The position numbers were made by a program, and so were the translations under genes. 64,000 nt of DNA from Saccoglossus kowalevskii. Lineage: Eukaryota; Hemichordata; Enteropneusta; Harrimaniidae. The stretch is from contig NW_003105110.1 in the NCBI RefSeq assembly GCF_000003605.2, forward strand, positions 91,776 through 155,775, in the 5' to 3' direction. The notes below the pieces were generated by a model, which saw only the letters and a list, made by a program, of their open reading frames with translations, ran no database searches and had not been told where the DNA came from. Below are positions 12,597 through 25,635 of the stretch, piece by piece; the first letter of the stretch is position 1; every line of letters begins with the position of its first letter.

Positions 12597-12741
12597 TCAT
12601 GTTAAAAATTGCATTTACTCTTGCATGTGATGTCAAATTCGCAGTTGCCATGACGGTTTTTAACTGGTATTTTAATAGTTGTAAATTAACCCTAAACCAC
12701 ATCTATGGATGATATCAAATAATGTTTTCAAGGTCTACCAA

Positions 12742-12878
12742 AAAATCTGTAATAGAAGTCACACCAATCGTTTTGAACAATTGAGAACCAAAAATGTATA
12801 GATGCTCTAATAGAAACCGCATCCCTTCTGTTGCATTGTACGATTTTGATAGAAGCCGCGGTTTCTAATACAGATTTT
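12742..12878. mobile_element. MITE family B, copy 2
   Basis: Same ends and interior phrases as the copy at 8159 (gttgcattgta, agaagccgcggtttctaat), but about 35 bp shorter in the left half. Both copies are followed by acagt, so the true right end may lie five bases further out. Confidence 0.7.
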
Positions 12879-13527
12879 ACAGTAATATTACTTTCTCAAG
12901 TAAAACTGTTGGAGAAGACCCCTTAATAAATGTGTTCTGGGTCGAAACAAGTAGATTTCAAGAGTAGTGTCTCAAGCTCATATCTGGGAACTATGACTGT
13001 ACAGAGCAGTACGTGTATATACTTGCGCTTAAATTTAATGAGATAGGAAGTCGTTTTTTTGTAAAAGTCATTTGGGTTCAGTGATCTTGGGTGACTGACA
13101 GTGATAGTGGTAACTCAGAACACGCAAAATGTATAATGTAACAATTCTTATGTCATACATGTTGTGTTTGGATACGGTTATCTACAATGTGAAAGTCTAC
13201 AGGGAGTTTGTGCAATGAATTCTCGTCATGATTGGGTTAATAAACTATGGTAGCACTGTCTATATCATATCTCGTCACTGCGAGAACTCGCTTTGATTTT
13301 TTGAGTTCTAGGGCTATGTGTGTTGTTTACAATAATCGTCTCTGTTTATGCAAGATTTCTTTCACCAAACGGATCTTGGTATAATGTCAACATGCAAATG
13401 GGAAATGGGAATGCTGTGTGATGGGTACAACTATTCCCTGGTTGTTTTAACATAGTTCAAATTATATGGGAGTTCTAGTTGAATTTAAGTTTTTTAAATC
13501 TAAATTTGTAAAACATGTTCCTGAGTG
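12879..13527. other. Non-coding stretch
   Basis: No gene or repeat recognised. Confidence 0.4.
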
Positions 13528-13806
13528 TATGTGCAATGCATTATGGGAAAGAAATTCTAGTTTTGCATTTACTGTGCATGTTACTGGGCATATGTTCAAT
13601 GCATTATGGGAAAGAAATTCTAGTTTTGCATTTACTATGCATGTTACTGGGCATATGTGCAATGCATTATGGGAAAGAAATTCTAGTTTTGCATTTACTG
13701 TGCATGTTACTGGGCATATGTGCAATGCATTATGGGATGTGAATTACATTTTACTCCCACTGAGCATGTTACTGGGCATATGTGCAATGCTTTATGGGAT
13801 AGAAAT
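13528..13806. repeat. 63-bp tandem array carrying ZNF143-type sites
   Basis: Units start at 13528, 13591, 13654 and 13717 (exact 63-bp period) with a diverged fifth at 13779. Every unit holds TGCAATGCATTATGGGA or a close variant. Its complement TCCCATAATGCATTGCA fits the ZNF143/Staf consensus. Because 63 is a multiple of three, frames stay open on both strands through the array with a 21-residue period; these frames are not evidence of a gene. Confidence 0.92.
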
Positions 13807-14110
13807 TCCCATTATCAATTGGAATGTGTTATCACATTGAAAATTCACTAAAATGTGTAACAATCAAAAACTAGTAGTTTTTGTATCCTACTTTACACCA
13901 ATCGATGATTTTATTGATTGAAAACTATTACCGACATGTTTTGACCTTGACCCCAAATTTGGATTAATGACATGTATAAAAGAGTGACATATTATCAATT
14001 TTTTGAGCCTCCTCAAAAAGGCGATGGTCATCACACAGCACATGTTTGTTTTTTGTGTAAACAGATATATTTTACGTGTGTTGTATACGTCACTATGGAA
14101 CTTGTATGGA
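13807..14110. other. Non-coding stretch
   Basis: Nothing recognised. Confidence 0.4.
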
Positions 14111-14230
14111 ACACAACATGCCACAATGATCACTTCCTTTTAATTAAGTCTACACAGCACCTACTCTAAGAACACAAAATGCCACAATGACCACTGCCCT
14201 TTAAGTAAGTCTGCACAGCACCTACTCTAC
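14111..14230. repeat. Two-copy tandem duplication, 61-bp period
   Basis: The phrases atgccacaatga and cacagcacctactcta recur 61 bp apart (14111-14169 and 14172-14230) with a few substitutions. Confidence 0.8.
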
Positions 14231-14556
14231 TACTTGAACATGTACAACATTGAACCAACTGCATAACCTCAGATATAAATACTTCACCTAAACAAAATCT
14301 TGGTGTCTGGTCTATATTAAATAAATTTACAATGCTTGTCACAAGATATATTTTTACTTTGGCAATGCTGAAAAGTAAATTGAAGAGAGTTATTTCTAGT
14401 AGTGTGATGGAATGCATAGCTTACACAACTTGTTTATACCAGCTATTAACTACTAAAAGACGTATAGTATTAAAAACATCTTCCTCAATATGTGGTCTGA
14501 TGCATTATCTAGCATCATGCTCCCATCGCTTATCTTTCATATAACAACCTGAACTC

Positions 14557-15131
14557 TCAATCCACCCTACCCTATCTGTCAATCCACCCTACCCTATCTG
14601 TCAATCCACCCTACCCTATCTGCCAATCCACCCTACCCTATCTGTCAATCCACCCTACCCTATCTGTCAATCCACACTACCCTATCTGTCAATCCACACT
14701 ACCCTATCTGTCAATCCACCCTACCCTATCTGTCAATTTGCCATACCCTATCTGTCAATCCACCCTACCCTATCTGTCAATCCACCCTACCCTATCTGTC
14801 AATCCACCCTACCCTATCTGTCAATTTGCCATACCCTATCTGTCAATCCACCCTATCCTATCTGTCAATCCACCCTACCCTATCTGTCAATCCACCCTAC
14901 CCTATCTGTCAATCCACCCTACCCTATCTGTCAATTTGCCATACCCTATCTGTCAATCCACCCTACCCTATCTGTCAAATCCATCCTATCTGTCAATCCA
15001 CCCTACCCTATCTGTCAATCCACCCTACCCTATCCTGTCTGTCAATCCACCCTACCCTATCCTGTCTGTCAATCCACCCTACCCTACCCTATCTGTCAAT
15101 CCACCCTACCCTATCTGTCAATCCACCCTAT
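14557..15131. repeat. 22-bp minisatellite, about 26 units
   Basis: The unit is built on CCACCCTACCCTATCTGTC plus AAT. A variant unit carrying tttgccatacc occurs at 14733, 14821 and 14931, at distances of 88 and 110 bp (4 and 5 units), which shows higher-order amplification. The C-rich strand contains CCCTACCCTA, a telomere-like phrase. Open frames across the array are repeat artefacts. Confidence 0.95.
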
Positions 15132-18100
15132 GCCTCATCTCTGACACGCCACTTCCGTACATTTTATATAGTAAATGCCATAAATATTATATCAGTAGCA
15201 CGTGTGCTTCTATTTAAATATGCTTCTAATAGAACAAATACCATATAGTGTTTAAATATGAATTATATTTGTTGTGAATAAAACCATTGCTTTATTGTTA
15301 AGACCATTGCTGTACATCGCTTTAAAGTGTCACAATGAGTTTATCTAATCATTGTTCGCAATACTATGTCTGTTTCCATCAACACCCGTTACTTGTATCT
15401 TATCTTCAAATGTCATTTCCCTATCCCATGATGCATCACTTCAACTCTTCAGATTCCATTAGGATATTCACATTGTCACCTTTGGAGCTATTAATACAAA
15501 TAGCGATCAGTACTACAAATACTCCGCAGTCTTGGTGATCAGCTTATGGGTTATTAAAATGACATCTCGCCATTAACATGTTGACATATTTTAGAACTGA
15601 ATCATTTCTATTGTTTATTTTTACTCGATTTGTTTGGATTGCCCTTCCGGTCTTCTGTTTTACGAATCAGGTTAATAGAACGTTTGTGTGATTTTGTTAC
15701 AAGTCACGACATGTGATCATATCCAGTATTGTGTTAGAATGATGTACCTTGTAAAAACTGTGAAGTATAATGTTTGTTTTAGCTGACTTTTCTCTGTTTG
15801 TCTGTTTGTTAGAGCACATCCTGAAAAATCCTAATCTTGCAACTGGATCTTCTGTTAGATAAAAGATAAGCCATTATATCATAAAATCAATTTTTGACAT
15901 AAAACATTTTTTGAAGATTGGTCCAAGATGCACAATATACTTCCTGTCTATTAATTAGTTCACTTGCAGAATTATAGTTGTATTTAGCAGAATTCCACCC
16001 AGCAGTGCATGATGGGATTTATTGTATTGAAGACTATAATAACTTATCAGTAGTTAGGTTCTAATCAGTATAACCAACAAACTCCATTAACTTTCAGATT
16101 TGATTTTTGGTCAAGTTTTTTTCACAAATATTACAAATAAGAAAAATTTCGCAACAGACACAGAGGGATTTTTTTTGAAATTGTGTTCTCCGAAATGACC
16201 TCAAAGTTATAATGTAAACAAAATACAGCAAAACGTTGTCAAAACCATCAGAATCAGAAAATCTATTAGAAACTCAGGCTGTCAAATGACTGGCATAGTA
16301 TAATATGACATTAGAATCAGTTAAACTGCTTAATAGAGAGGCAAACAACACTTAACATTTTGTGACATTGTGCTGAGCAAGCAATCTTGTCACCATGGAA
16401 ACACAGTTTGTGATTTCTTTTCAGCATCTGCAGATATCTCAAACAATATAATTTTGACAATTTAATTAAAAGAAGTATGTCACTCAAATTCTTAGACATT
16501 TTCAAGCAGTTAGACATCCAAAATAGCTTTTGCAGTCTTAGATAAAATTCTGTGTCAAATATGTTCTTGTGAAAAATGTCTTCAATTGCTAGCATTTGTA
16601 AAAAAAAATAAAATAAAAAGTGCTGGGAATCGGGGACACCAGCGAACGAATGTCATTCTCGTACAGAAACCAACTGATGGTGCTATGACTAAAAACTCGC
16701 TATTAATGAAATCAAGTATTTCAAATAATGTTTTATTTTGTCCCGCACTCAATTTTCCAAAACATAGCTTTTTATACTATTCGCCATAGCTACCTGAAAT
16801 TACGCAAGAGAACCAATTAAATGAACTTGTAAGTTCTATCACCCTCTTTTAAAGCATTGATATGTTTCTGTCATGCTTATCACGTTTATGGTAATTACGA
16901 AGTATATGATCGACTGTTCTGAGTTCGATTTCATCTTAAATTGGACAGTGTTTTATTACATATTCTGTACCATCGGGAACCTCAGAACTATCTTCAGATG
17001 TCAGAGTTAATATTTGATGCTCCTATATATTCTCTTGGGTGCAACATGGTAAACAACACTGACAACAGACAGTACCGGGGTCCTGACATTAGCAATAAAA
17101 TACATGCGTTTTTTTAACAGGCTTTGGAATGCTCTTGGATAAAAAAATTACACTATTGTTTACATCTTTGCAGACTACCTGCATTTAAATTTCATCATTT
17201 ATGGCGCCCTCCTCGGGTTACGCCAAAATCTCTTATGTCTCACTTTGAGCAATACATGCAATAATCGTCAATTAAGAAATCTACTTTATTTTGTCTGTGT
17301 GTCTTTATGCTCACTAGCTCATAGTGAAATGTCTCTCTTTGTTTTATCTCTGTGTGCAATGATGGCGTCAGCGAGTCAGCTGAACTAAGGTGGTGTATAT
17401 TCACATCCATTTAAAGGAATTAATAAAAAAAATTAAAGAAATAAAAAGTACTAATATATTTTTGATGAAAATTTTGTGGAACCGCCTGAAAGCTTCATCT
17501 CCAGAAAACATCATTCGTCAAACGTAATACATTAACATATTTATTTTCCCTGGCAATTCAAGTTTCATTACGAATAATTGCCACCGTATTAGTTGAAATG
17601 TTATTCTATCTGAAGTGATTTTAGTTGATATTAATCCGCTATCCCCTAGTCAGGACTTTTAAATTGATAGCCAAGCGAAGTATTTCTATGGGACTCTTGC
17701 TGAGTAGTAACTTGTCAGTGTAATTATGAGATCATATCTGGTTTTAAATGATATAATATTTTGTGCATATTATTGTTTAATTAATACATGTAGCAATAAG
17801 AACTAAACTATCCCTGTCTGTTATGCTGAGCACAGACTATTAGCGAAGTAAATGCATCTCTTGGGTGTGGTGACTCATACAGTGTACTTGTCATCACAAA
17901 TTTTTCAAAATTGACGAGGATCATTTGAATGACAGGAAAGAAATATTTTATTGTTGTCATCCAGTTTAAAAAGATGGGGAAACTTATTTTTAATTACCAT
18001 ACTAATTTATCTTATTTATGTTATTTTCTTTCAGTTTTTTTTTTTGCAGCAGCAGCAGCACACATCTGTAAAATTGCTGTAATCGTAAAATTTTTAAGAT

Positions 18101-21100
18101 TTTGCATAATATAACATTTCGATGTTAGCAGAAACTATATTGTGGGATTGACATTTTTCTTTTTAGTTAGATAGTTTTAGTGGGAAAAATTCTGTTTTTT
18201 AAAAAATAAGGGCTAGCCATATCAATAGAAATTGATTATTTTTTTAACGTTTAAGCTTTAAAGAAGGTTTAGTTTGAATTAAAATAGTTACCCCCGGCAA
18301 TGACAAATTTCTTAGATTGCAACATTTGCAACAAGTGAGTCCCATGCAACATATACAACCCATGTTAAACACTTTGATTCTTTATATAACAAAATTCAAG
18401 CACAGATGCACAATGACTGTATCACTTTAATAATGTGACATATTTCTGATTATGGTGAGAACCCTCATGTGAGTTTAACTGATGTGTATTTAAGATTGTC
18501 CCTCATTGGCTACCCGACACATAAACTGAATCATTCAACCAATCAGAGAACTTGCTTCTTATATACATGTACATACCAGAAAATATTTTTTCGGTTCATT
18601 ATTTTAAAGATTGATATAGTCTTTCATTTTTTACTTACAGTAATATTTATTAAAACTTATCAAATATGAATGAAAATATGTATGAAAATATACATGTTTG
18701 CTAGGCAAATGCATCGCTTTCTTCAATTTAAAACTTTAATTTTTTCCCGAAATTTGTCGATGTTCGATACTGTTTTTGTGCTGGACTACCACGTTTCCGT
18801 TTAAAAGTGCGCACAGAATAGCGATGATGTTTTGAAATTTGCATAGAACTTATTATAAAATTATTTTTTTAGTGAGAATGCTGTCCCACAAACTCTGGAT
18901 ATTACATAAAAGCAAAAGAAAAGAGAAAAATATGAATCACGAAATGTGGAATTAACTGAATCCAAATACCAATAGCAACTTTTCTCCACTTTCACAAAAT
19001 CAGTGTAGGAAATGTAAACTGTATACATAAAATGTTTTCACCAAGATGTTTGCAGGAAAAACTGTAGCATCAAAAGGTTGCCTTATCTGCAATTCAAACA
19101 ACGGAAAGACTGTGAAGATTCAGAATAAAGTAATAAAAAGGAATTCATTTTGTTTGCTCCAAGAGATTTTGAGGGTATTATGTATACTCAAGTGTTTTGG
19201 CTGAACATATTACATTTTACCAAGGGTAGATAAGGATATAAGAGCAGAAGGGCACACCATAACATAATTTATTTACCCAGCACATCAGCTTCTTTGCCCT
19301 CCCAATTATCTCAAATGGTTCATCCCTTGCAATACATTATATTATGTTTTTTTCCCTCTTAGGGGTGTGTATTTCATCACCAGGCTTTGTATGCAAGTTG
19401 TTTTAACACAAAACACATGTTTGTAATTTCAAAAAAAAAAAGCTACAGGGTAAGTTGGTAGAAAGGATATAATTTAGAAGAGTAAAGTAATATATCATCA
19501 TGAAAAGTTGAATGCAATGATATTGAGACTATTATGGTTAATTGCCAGAAGCACGGCGATAGATCCATCTCTGATATAGCCGTATGTTGCGGGGAAAAGA
19601 ACGCCTAGTAATAAAAGTGAAGTACTTGTCTTCTATATTAGCGCAGAACGGCCGGCAGCATAGAATATATAGAGCTTGATTAAATGGCTTGCATGATGTA
19701 ACAGTCATCTTGTCGTGTTAGTCATAGTTTTTTTTACGTAAATATTAGGACTTTAACAGCATGTGTAGAATGCTGTGAGCCAATATAATTTTGTAAGAAA
19801 CAGATTTCGTGAAATAATCATAAAATGTGAAAATGAATGCATGGCAGTATGGGCGGTGTTAGTTGTGATGAACATCTGATGATGAAGCTACTCAGACGTA
19901 AACTGTATTTATAATGGCAAATTAATTTCGTTATCGTATTTTGGTGTACCACAGCGTTAGCGAATAAACATTGGATGTTTGATGCCAATCGCTTAGCTAA
20001 GTATCCAAGAATCTGTTGCATCTTTTAAAATCAAGAGTTGTGTTAAAGCCATAAAATAGGAAGCATGTTCAGTCGTCTTGATTAGATAATGGATTATAGT
20101 TCAGGAACTTTTATGTGTTCACCGGCGATGACTCAACGATGTTTAAATGTGGCCTTTTATTGCATTTCCTAGTGCAGTTCAGTTGAGTTGAACAAAAATT
20201 GCAAGCAGAGGAATTGAACAGTGGCATATGGTGTGAATTCATTCAAGTGATGTTAATGCATTGCAAAAACCATGCTTTATATTATCACTTTACATTTATA
20301 ATAACATTGTCCGAAAAAGTTTAGGTTGACTTAAATGTTCTTGTTACTCATTGACCAATCACAATAAGGGTTAAAGGTCATTCTAGTTCTTACATCATAA
20401 TTGTGACTAACTTAGGGGGTGACTTGCCCCACTTTTTTTTTTTTTTAGGCTAATAGGATTTCAATCATCGTTTGAGCTAACAGATTTAATATTAATAAAT
20501 TGTAAGAGTAAAGTGTAAACGTTTTCATTGACCCGATCTCCTATTGATTAATTTGAAGGTAATTAATACAGCAGACAACTGGGCGACAACGTAATCGGTG
20601 AAATTATACTTTGATGTTCCTGTAAATGAAGTGATTAATCATGCGATAGACTTGTAGATTGAAATATTAAATCACATTATCTTCCTAGACGGATAAAACT
20701 AATCAATATTGCCAAGACTACAAATTAGTCAGAATATATTTGTGTGATAATAATGATCACATTCAATTTTAATTTTGTTCAGTTCATAAATTTGTAATTT
20801 GGAATGAGATTAAAGTTGTAGCACTCACTGATATTTCGAAAATCATCCTTTCACAGAATTTCACACTCGTGTATCAAAACATATCCCAAGTTTATGCTCA
20901 TGATTCACAACCAAGGAAGCAGCGTTGGTGACAGTTATGGTTTTAGTTATGAGACTAAATTGCTGAAAACTCTAGTCAGATAGACCTCTATCGTTGAACT
21001 GAACACTATTACTCGTAATGCTGCGCGGGGTTTCCATGTGCAATTTATTACCCAATGAGAACACTTTTAAACGTGGTGAAAATTAAAACTCATCATGGGA

Positions 21101-23927
21101 AAACATTTTGCAGTGAGCATTCTCTACAAATCATTCATGCCAGCTCAGTCTATTTTTTTGCGGAGTGTTCATGATTACGGTCATTAAACCGAATCAAACC
21201 ACCGACACTAATCATTACAGCGTTAATAATTAGGAAATATGGAATTCTCGTGGATTGTAATAATACTTTATTCTGCTGACAATTTATTTTTATTATGCTA
21301 GAACAGACAATGATGTTATCAACAAGTTTGTAAAATCAAGAAAATTATAAGTAATATTAATATTTGTTGTGCTGAGGGGCTTCAATTTAGATTTGCTGGT
21401 ATTTTACGCAGACGGTTAATTAACCTTGCACTTGTTTGTTTAATTCCTAGAATTCAAGATATTTTTCCATTGTGTCATTTCATTAGCGTCAGTTACAAAT
21501 AATGTCACTCTGCATTATTGCACATTGTTCGTGACTATCCAATCAAACAAAATTTAAACATGTCCAATTACTGTGAACCATTTAATGTTTACGATTTCAT
21601 TATTTTCATTATTTAATGGTGTTTGTGAGAGCAAAATTTCGTGAAAGAATTAATTTTTGTTAAATATTAAATTTAATGGAAAAATCATCAGGTTTCTTTA
21701 CTGTAGTATGGTTTCTTCTATTCTCTGCTGTACATCTTTTTATTTATTTCTGATTTTTTGTGGTGCATGATTCTGAAGCCATACACTGAAACGGCAAAGT
21801 GGGAGATTAGCTACATAATAATAAAATTAATAATGAAAAAAATGTAAATATTATCAAAATATTTCAATTTTCGGTTCAAAATAAATAATCTTTGCTATCG
21901 AGAAATACTCAGAAAATTTGTCAGTTTTATTGGAAGCACAAAAAACCACAGTTTAGGGTGTTTTAAATTATAACACTGCTCAACAGCTTTAATTTTGGAC
22001 TCCCTAGGTGCTTGCGTTTTTGTCTCTTTTTTAATATCTAAGTGTGTGTTAATATATCAGTTTATTGCTTTTATAATTGGATACTTTTCAGTGTTACTTA
22101 CTGGTACTTTATGACTCAGTCTGGATTTGAACATACCCCTATAGCTACACCTTTATGCTTACCTACTTCTAACATTTGATGTCTTTATAGGGCGCCCTCA
22201 CTGTCTTATGTTTCTCAAAATATTATTTGTTCACATATGTTTTCATCAAAGACCTGCAGCCAAATGTCTATTTGGTCGAAAATTTTTAAAAAAATTATAT
22301 AAAAATTAAAATGGGAAAAATGTTGCACAACGTTTTTAACAGGAACAAAGTATGGTATTAAATACATATTTTATGCATTTTTTTGCAATGATGGAAGAAA
22401 TGCCCTTCAATTCAATTTTGTTTCTAATGACTTTCCTTATTGATTGTGTTAAAGAAATTTCACGATTTGCCATAGAGAAAGAGCATTACAACAAAGTTGC
22501 CGTAGAGACAAAGTTTTCACAAATAGGGATATCTCTTTACGCTAACATGGGGGACAAAACAGTATTTGCTACTGAGGGACGGTGCCTAAAGGAGTAAATT
22601 AAAGTACAATTAACATAATTGTTGCCCCGAAGTTATGCCAAATACAGCTGTTCACCTCGGAAGTGATGTACGTTGAACTGATGGTCTCAATGAATCATCC
22701 ATGCTATGTCCACTCACAACAGCTACTCTCATAACAGTCACTTGTGTCCATTGTTTGATACTGAACACTGCAATTGTCACTTCCACATTGCAGGTTTTAT
22801 TGACTTTATGAAAGTGTTTAAGTGGCAACAACCTACCACAATGGAAAACGTTGTTTTTGTTAGACAGCTTTGGCATGCAATTGTCACTTTATTAAAATGT
22901 AACTGACGTTAAATGACGCTGCACGTGTGCAAGTAATAATGCTTTACGATAGTAATTCAGTAGTTCACAGACAGAAATGTATTGTTATGTTTTCAGGAAA
23001 CAAAGAAATAATCTATTATTTGCATCGTTTTTTGTTTGGATATGTGCGTCATGTTGAATTAAGAGAGTTTGAGTTTCATTCATATTTTGCGCTTCCGAGC
23101 ATTATGCGAGAACAATAAAATATGTCGTTTTGTCGTTCAATTCTGTTTTCTGAAGCAAAAAATGATTTGCCAATATAAATTTCTCTCAGTGAGTACCTGT
23201 AGTAGTAGCACTGACTACAACTCTTAAATGCTGATTGTAAAAAAACGAAAAGCAGATTTATTTTTATGCCCAGTTTGTTAAAATGTTGAAAAAGTTATTA
23301 TTTTATGCTAGATAGTTAAAAAAGCAATCCTTTGAAACGACTTCCACCCTAATAAGGTATTTCAGAACTAAGCTTTCAGAAGGATATCATATAAAGTCAG
23401 TAAAAGTTTATTTTTGATTGCAAATTTGATTTCAAATTTTCTGATCCCTAATTTCTAATCCCAAAATCATCAGATGTCTATTTTCATTTCAGTAATCCTC
23501 TTAATTATTCTTTACTGTGAACTGTTTTTACATTCAGAGTTACATGTGAAAATAATCGTCAAACTTATCAACCATTTCCTTGTACCTCTTGAGGTTGGTA
23601 TATTTTCAAATTGTAATTATTTTTCTGTTCATTTTTTTTATCAAGCAGACGTAATCTGGCATTAATCACACATACTTATTCCAATTTCTAAGAATAATCA
23701 ATCAGTCATGAATTCATAAAAGTAAAAGTTGACATAACAATGATTTATTGTTCACTAAATTTCTAATGAGAATCATTTACCAACTTTCACACTGATTATG
23801 ATTTATGTTATAAAGTTACGTTTAGTCATACGCAATCAGTTATATTAATCGGGAAATAATAGTTAATATATTTTGCCTACAACCTTTTGATCTTTATTGT
23901 ATGCAAAATATTCATTACATGTGCTTT
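15132..23927. other. Long non-coding stretch
   Basis: No confident exon or RNA gene. Notable local items: a poly-T tract followed by gcagcagcagcagca at about 18035-18060, which resembles a strong acceptor but has no supported exon; near-ZNF143 motifs at about 15425 and 16003; A/T homopolymers near 16605, 19430 and 20430. Confidence 0.5.
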
Positions 23928-24151
23928 AACCCTATCACCACTAGTTCCCTCTTTTCATCACAAATTCACAAAATAGTCTCGTTTATAGTCTGCACTTTCC
24001 TTCAGAAGACTGGGACCCAAATATCCAAATTTTTTGAGTAAAATTTTTTCTCTTGGCTCCAAAATTAGGGTTTATTTTCAGAACTATTGAGAAATATATA
24101 TAAAAAAAGTACAGACAAATTTGGACGAGAAAGTCTGGTTGTGAAAAGGTT
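23928..24151 (+). mobile_element. MITE family C, copy 1 (TTAA-type)
   Basis: 224 bp with inverted ends: aaccctatcaccac on the left and ggttgtgaaaaggtt on the right. Interior phrases include agtctgcactttccttcag and tcttggctcc. The left flank is TTAA. The ends and TTAA target fit a non-autonomous piggyBac-like element. A copy in the opposite orientation of the same length is at 39715. Confidence 0.75.
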
Positions 24152-25468
24152 ATTGAGAAAATAAAATGTGTTCTTAAAACCTAAGTTGGAAGGGAAACAA
24201 ATTTGTCAAGTAGTTCTACCATATCTCATCCCGTATTTTCTTATGGTAAAATAAATTTAAATTTTCTGTGAAAAAAATATGGGTATATTCAACATTTTTT
24301 TTGAAGAGTCTGAATTGTAAAATTTGTATTTATTCTTCATTTTTGCATTTGGTTTCCACAAAGACAATAGAAAATGTCTTTGGTTTCCATTGGTTTCTTT
24401 CTTCATATCAAAAGTTTTGTTTGGTGCCTTGAAAAGATTAACTACCAATTTTTGTCAAACTTTTGTAGTTTTGCACACTAAAATCAACTTTTTGTCACAA
24501 TTACAAATAAACGGTAACTGAGTTTTGTCATTTTCACACTCCCATGATATTTTATTGAAAAAACACCAAAATTTTAACAAGAAAACTGTATGCAAGTCTA
24601 GAAAATATCCAACATTTGGGTGAGAACATTGTATAGGATGCTCTCAGGGTGAAGCCTATTAAAGTGAGAGAGCATTTTAAATCACCTGACACAGTCTGTT
24701 GGGGTGCACGTAACTACTACTTGATTATTTTCCCATGATGCTCCTGGATAACTACCAGCAAGGTCTTGTGGGAAATCACAATCTCATATAATCTTTACTT
24801 TCAGTAGACATGCTTTCTCAATTCTAGAAATGCCTCAATGATAGTATGTGATCGTGTTGATTGAAACCTGATGAGATTATCTCTGTTTTATGGTTTAATT
24901 CTTGGGTTTTCAACTTCATTTATTCTATTGAATGCATTCCAGTCTTTTTTGGGGGGGAAAATCCATTTGTGTTTATAACATTTATGTCTATGTGTAAAAT
25001 GACTACCGGTAACTGTGATATTATGTGTATAATATCCAACTTAAAAATATGTTTTTAGAAAGAAAAAAAATTTAAAAGCAACAAAAAATGTTTAGTTTAT
25101 TGTTTTTAATATTTGTTGGTACATGTAATATTTTTTTTTCAAAAGACTTTAAAAGTAGAGTTTACTGCCCCATAAAAGACTACATCTGTTTGGAAACATA
25201 CATGTATCTGCACTCTCGTTTGAATGTTCAAGTTTTCCTTATTTTGGTTAAACTTCATTACCAATATTTACACAATATTGACACACTCAAGATTATCGAT
25301 ATCATATTCATACACTTTTATTTGTTTACAACAGATATAGATGCACTATTATGCGTGATGGAATTACGATTTCAACGCGATTCTTTTGTTTAAAAGTCAT
25401 AATGAGAATACCGCAAAGTATGCACTCGGGCAGTATGGGAATGCATCAACCTTCAATAGATGTTGGTT
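24152..25468. other. Non-coding stretch
   Basis: No defended gene. A short hydrophobic frame beginning at 25088 is discussed as a speculative signal-peptide exon. Confidence 0.4.
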
Positions 25469-25635
25469 AACATTTTCACCACCAGTCTGCACTTTCCTTC
25501 AGAAAATTGGGGGAAAATAGCTAAATTTTTTATGCAAAAATTGAAAAATGAATCAAATTTTGTCTGTTGACTCTAAATTTAAGGTTCATTTCCAGAAAGT
25601 TCAGAAATATTTGAGAGTCTGGAGGTGAAAAGGTT
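25469..25635 (+). mobile_element. MITE family C, copy 2 (internally deleted)
   Basis: 167 bp. Bounded by TTAA on both sides: TTAA then CATTTTCACCACCAG on the left, GGAGGTGAAAAGG then TTAA on the right. Shares agtctgcactttccttcag with copy 1 and lacks part of the ends. This copy gives the clearest TTAA target duplication. Confidence 0.75.

Noticed and set aside
11978-12712. Long open frames on both strands across 12085-12596
   Set aside because: The frame is open only because the bases are N.
13466-13840. 124-codon frame and its opposite-strand partner
   Set aside because: Both result from a 63-bp tandem repeat whose length is a multiple of three.
14557-15131. CRISPR-like regular repeats
   Set aside because: Units are contiguous with no unique spacers, and the genome is eukaryotic.
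14738-15248. 159- and 140-codon repetitive frames
   Set aside because: They are translations of the 22-bp minisatellite; a 66-bp period keeps frames open.
18029-18060. Strong acceptor-like tract before CAG repeats
   Set aside because: T-run plus (CAG)n gives an acceptor look, but no donor, frame or homology supports an exon.
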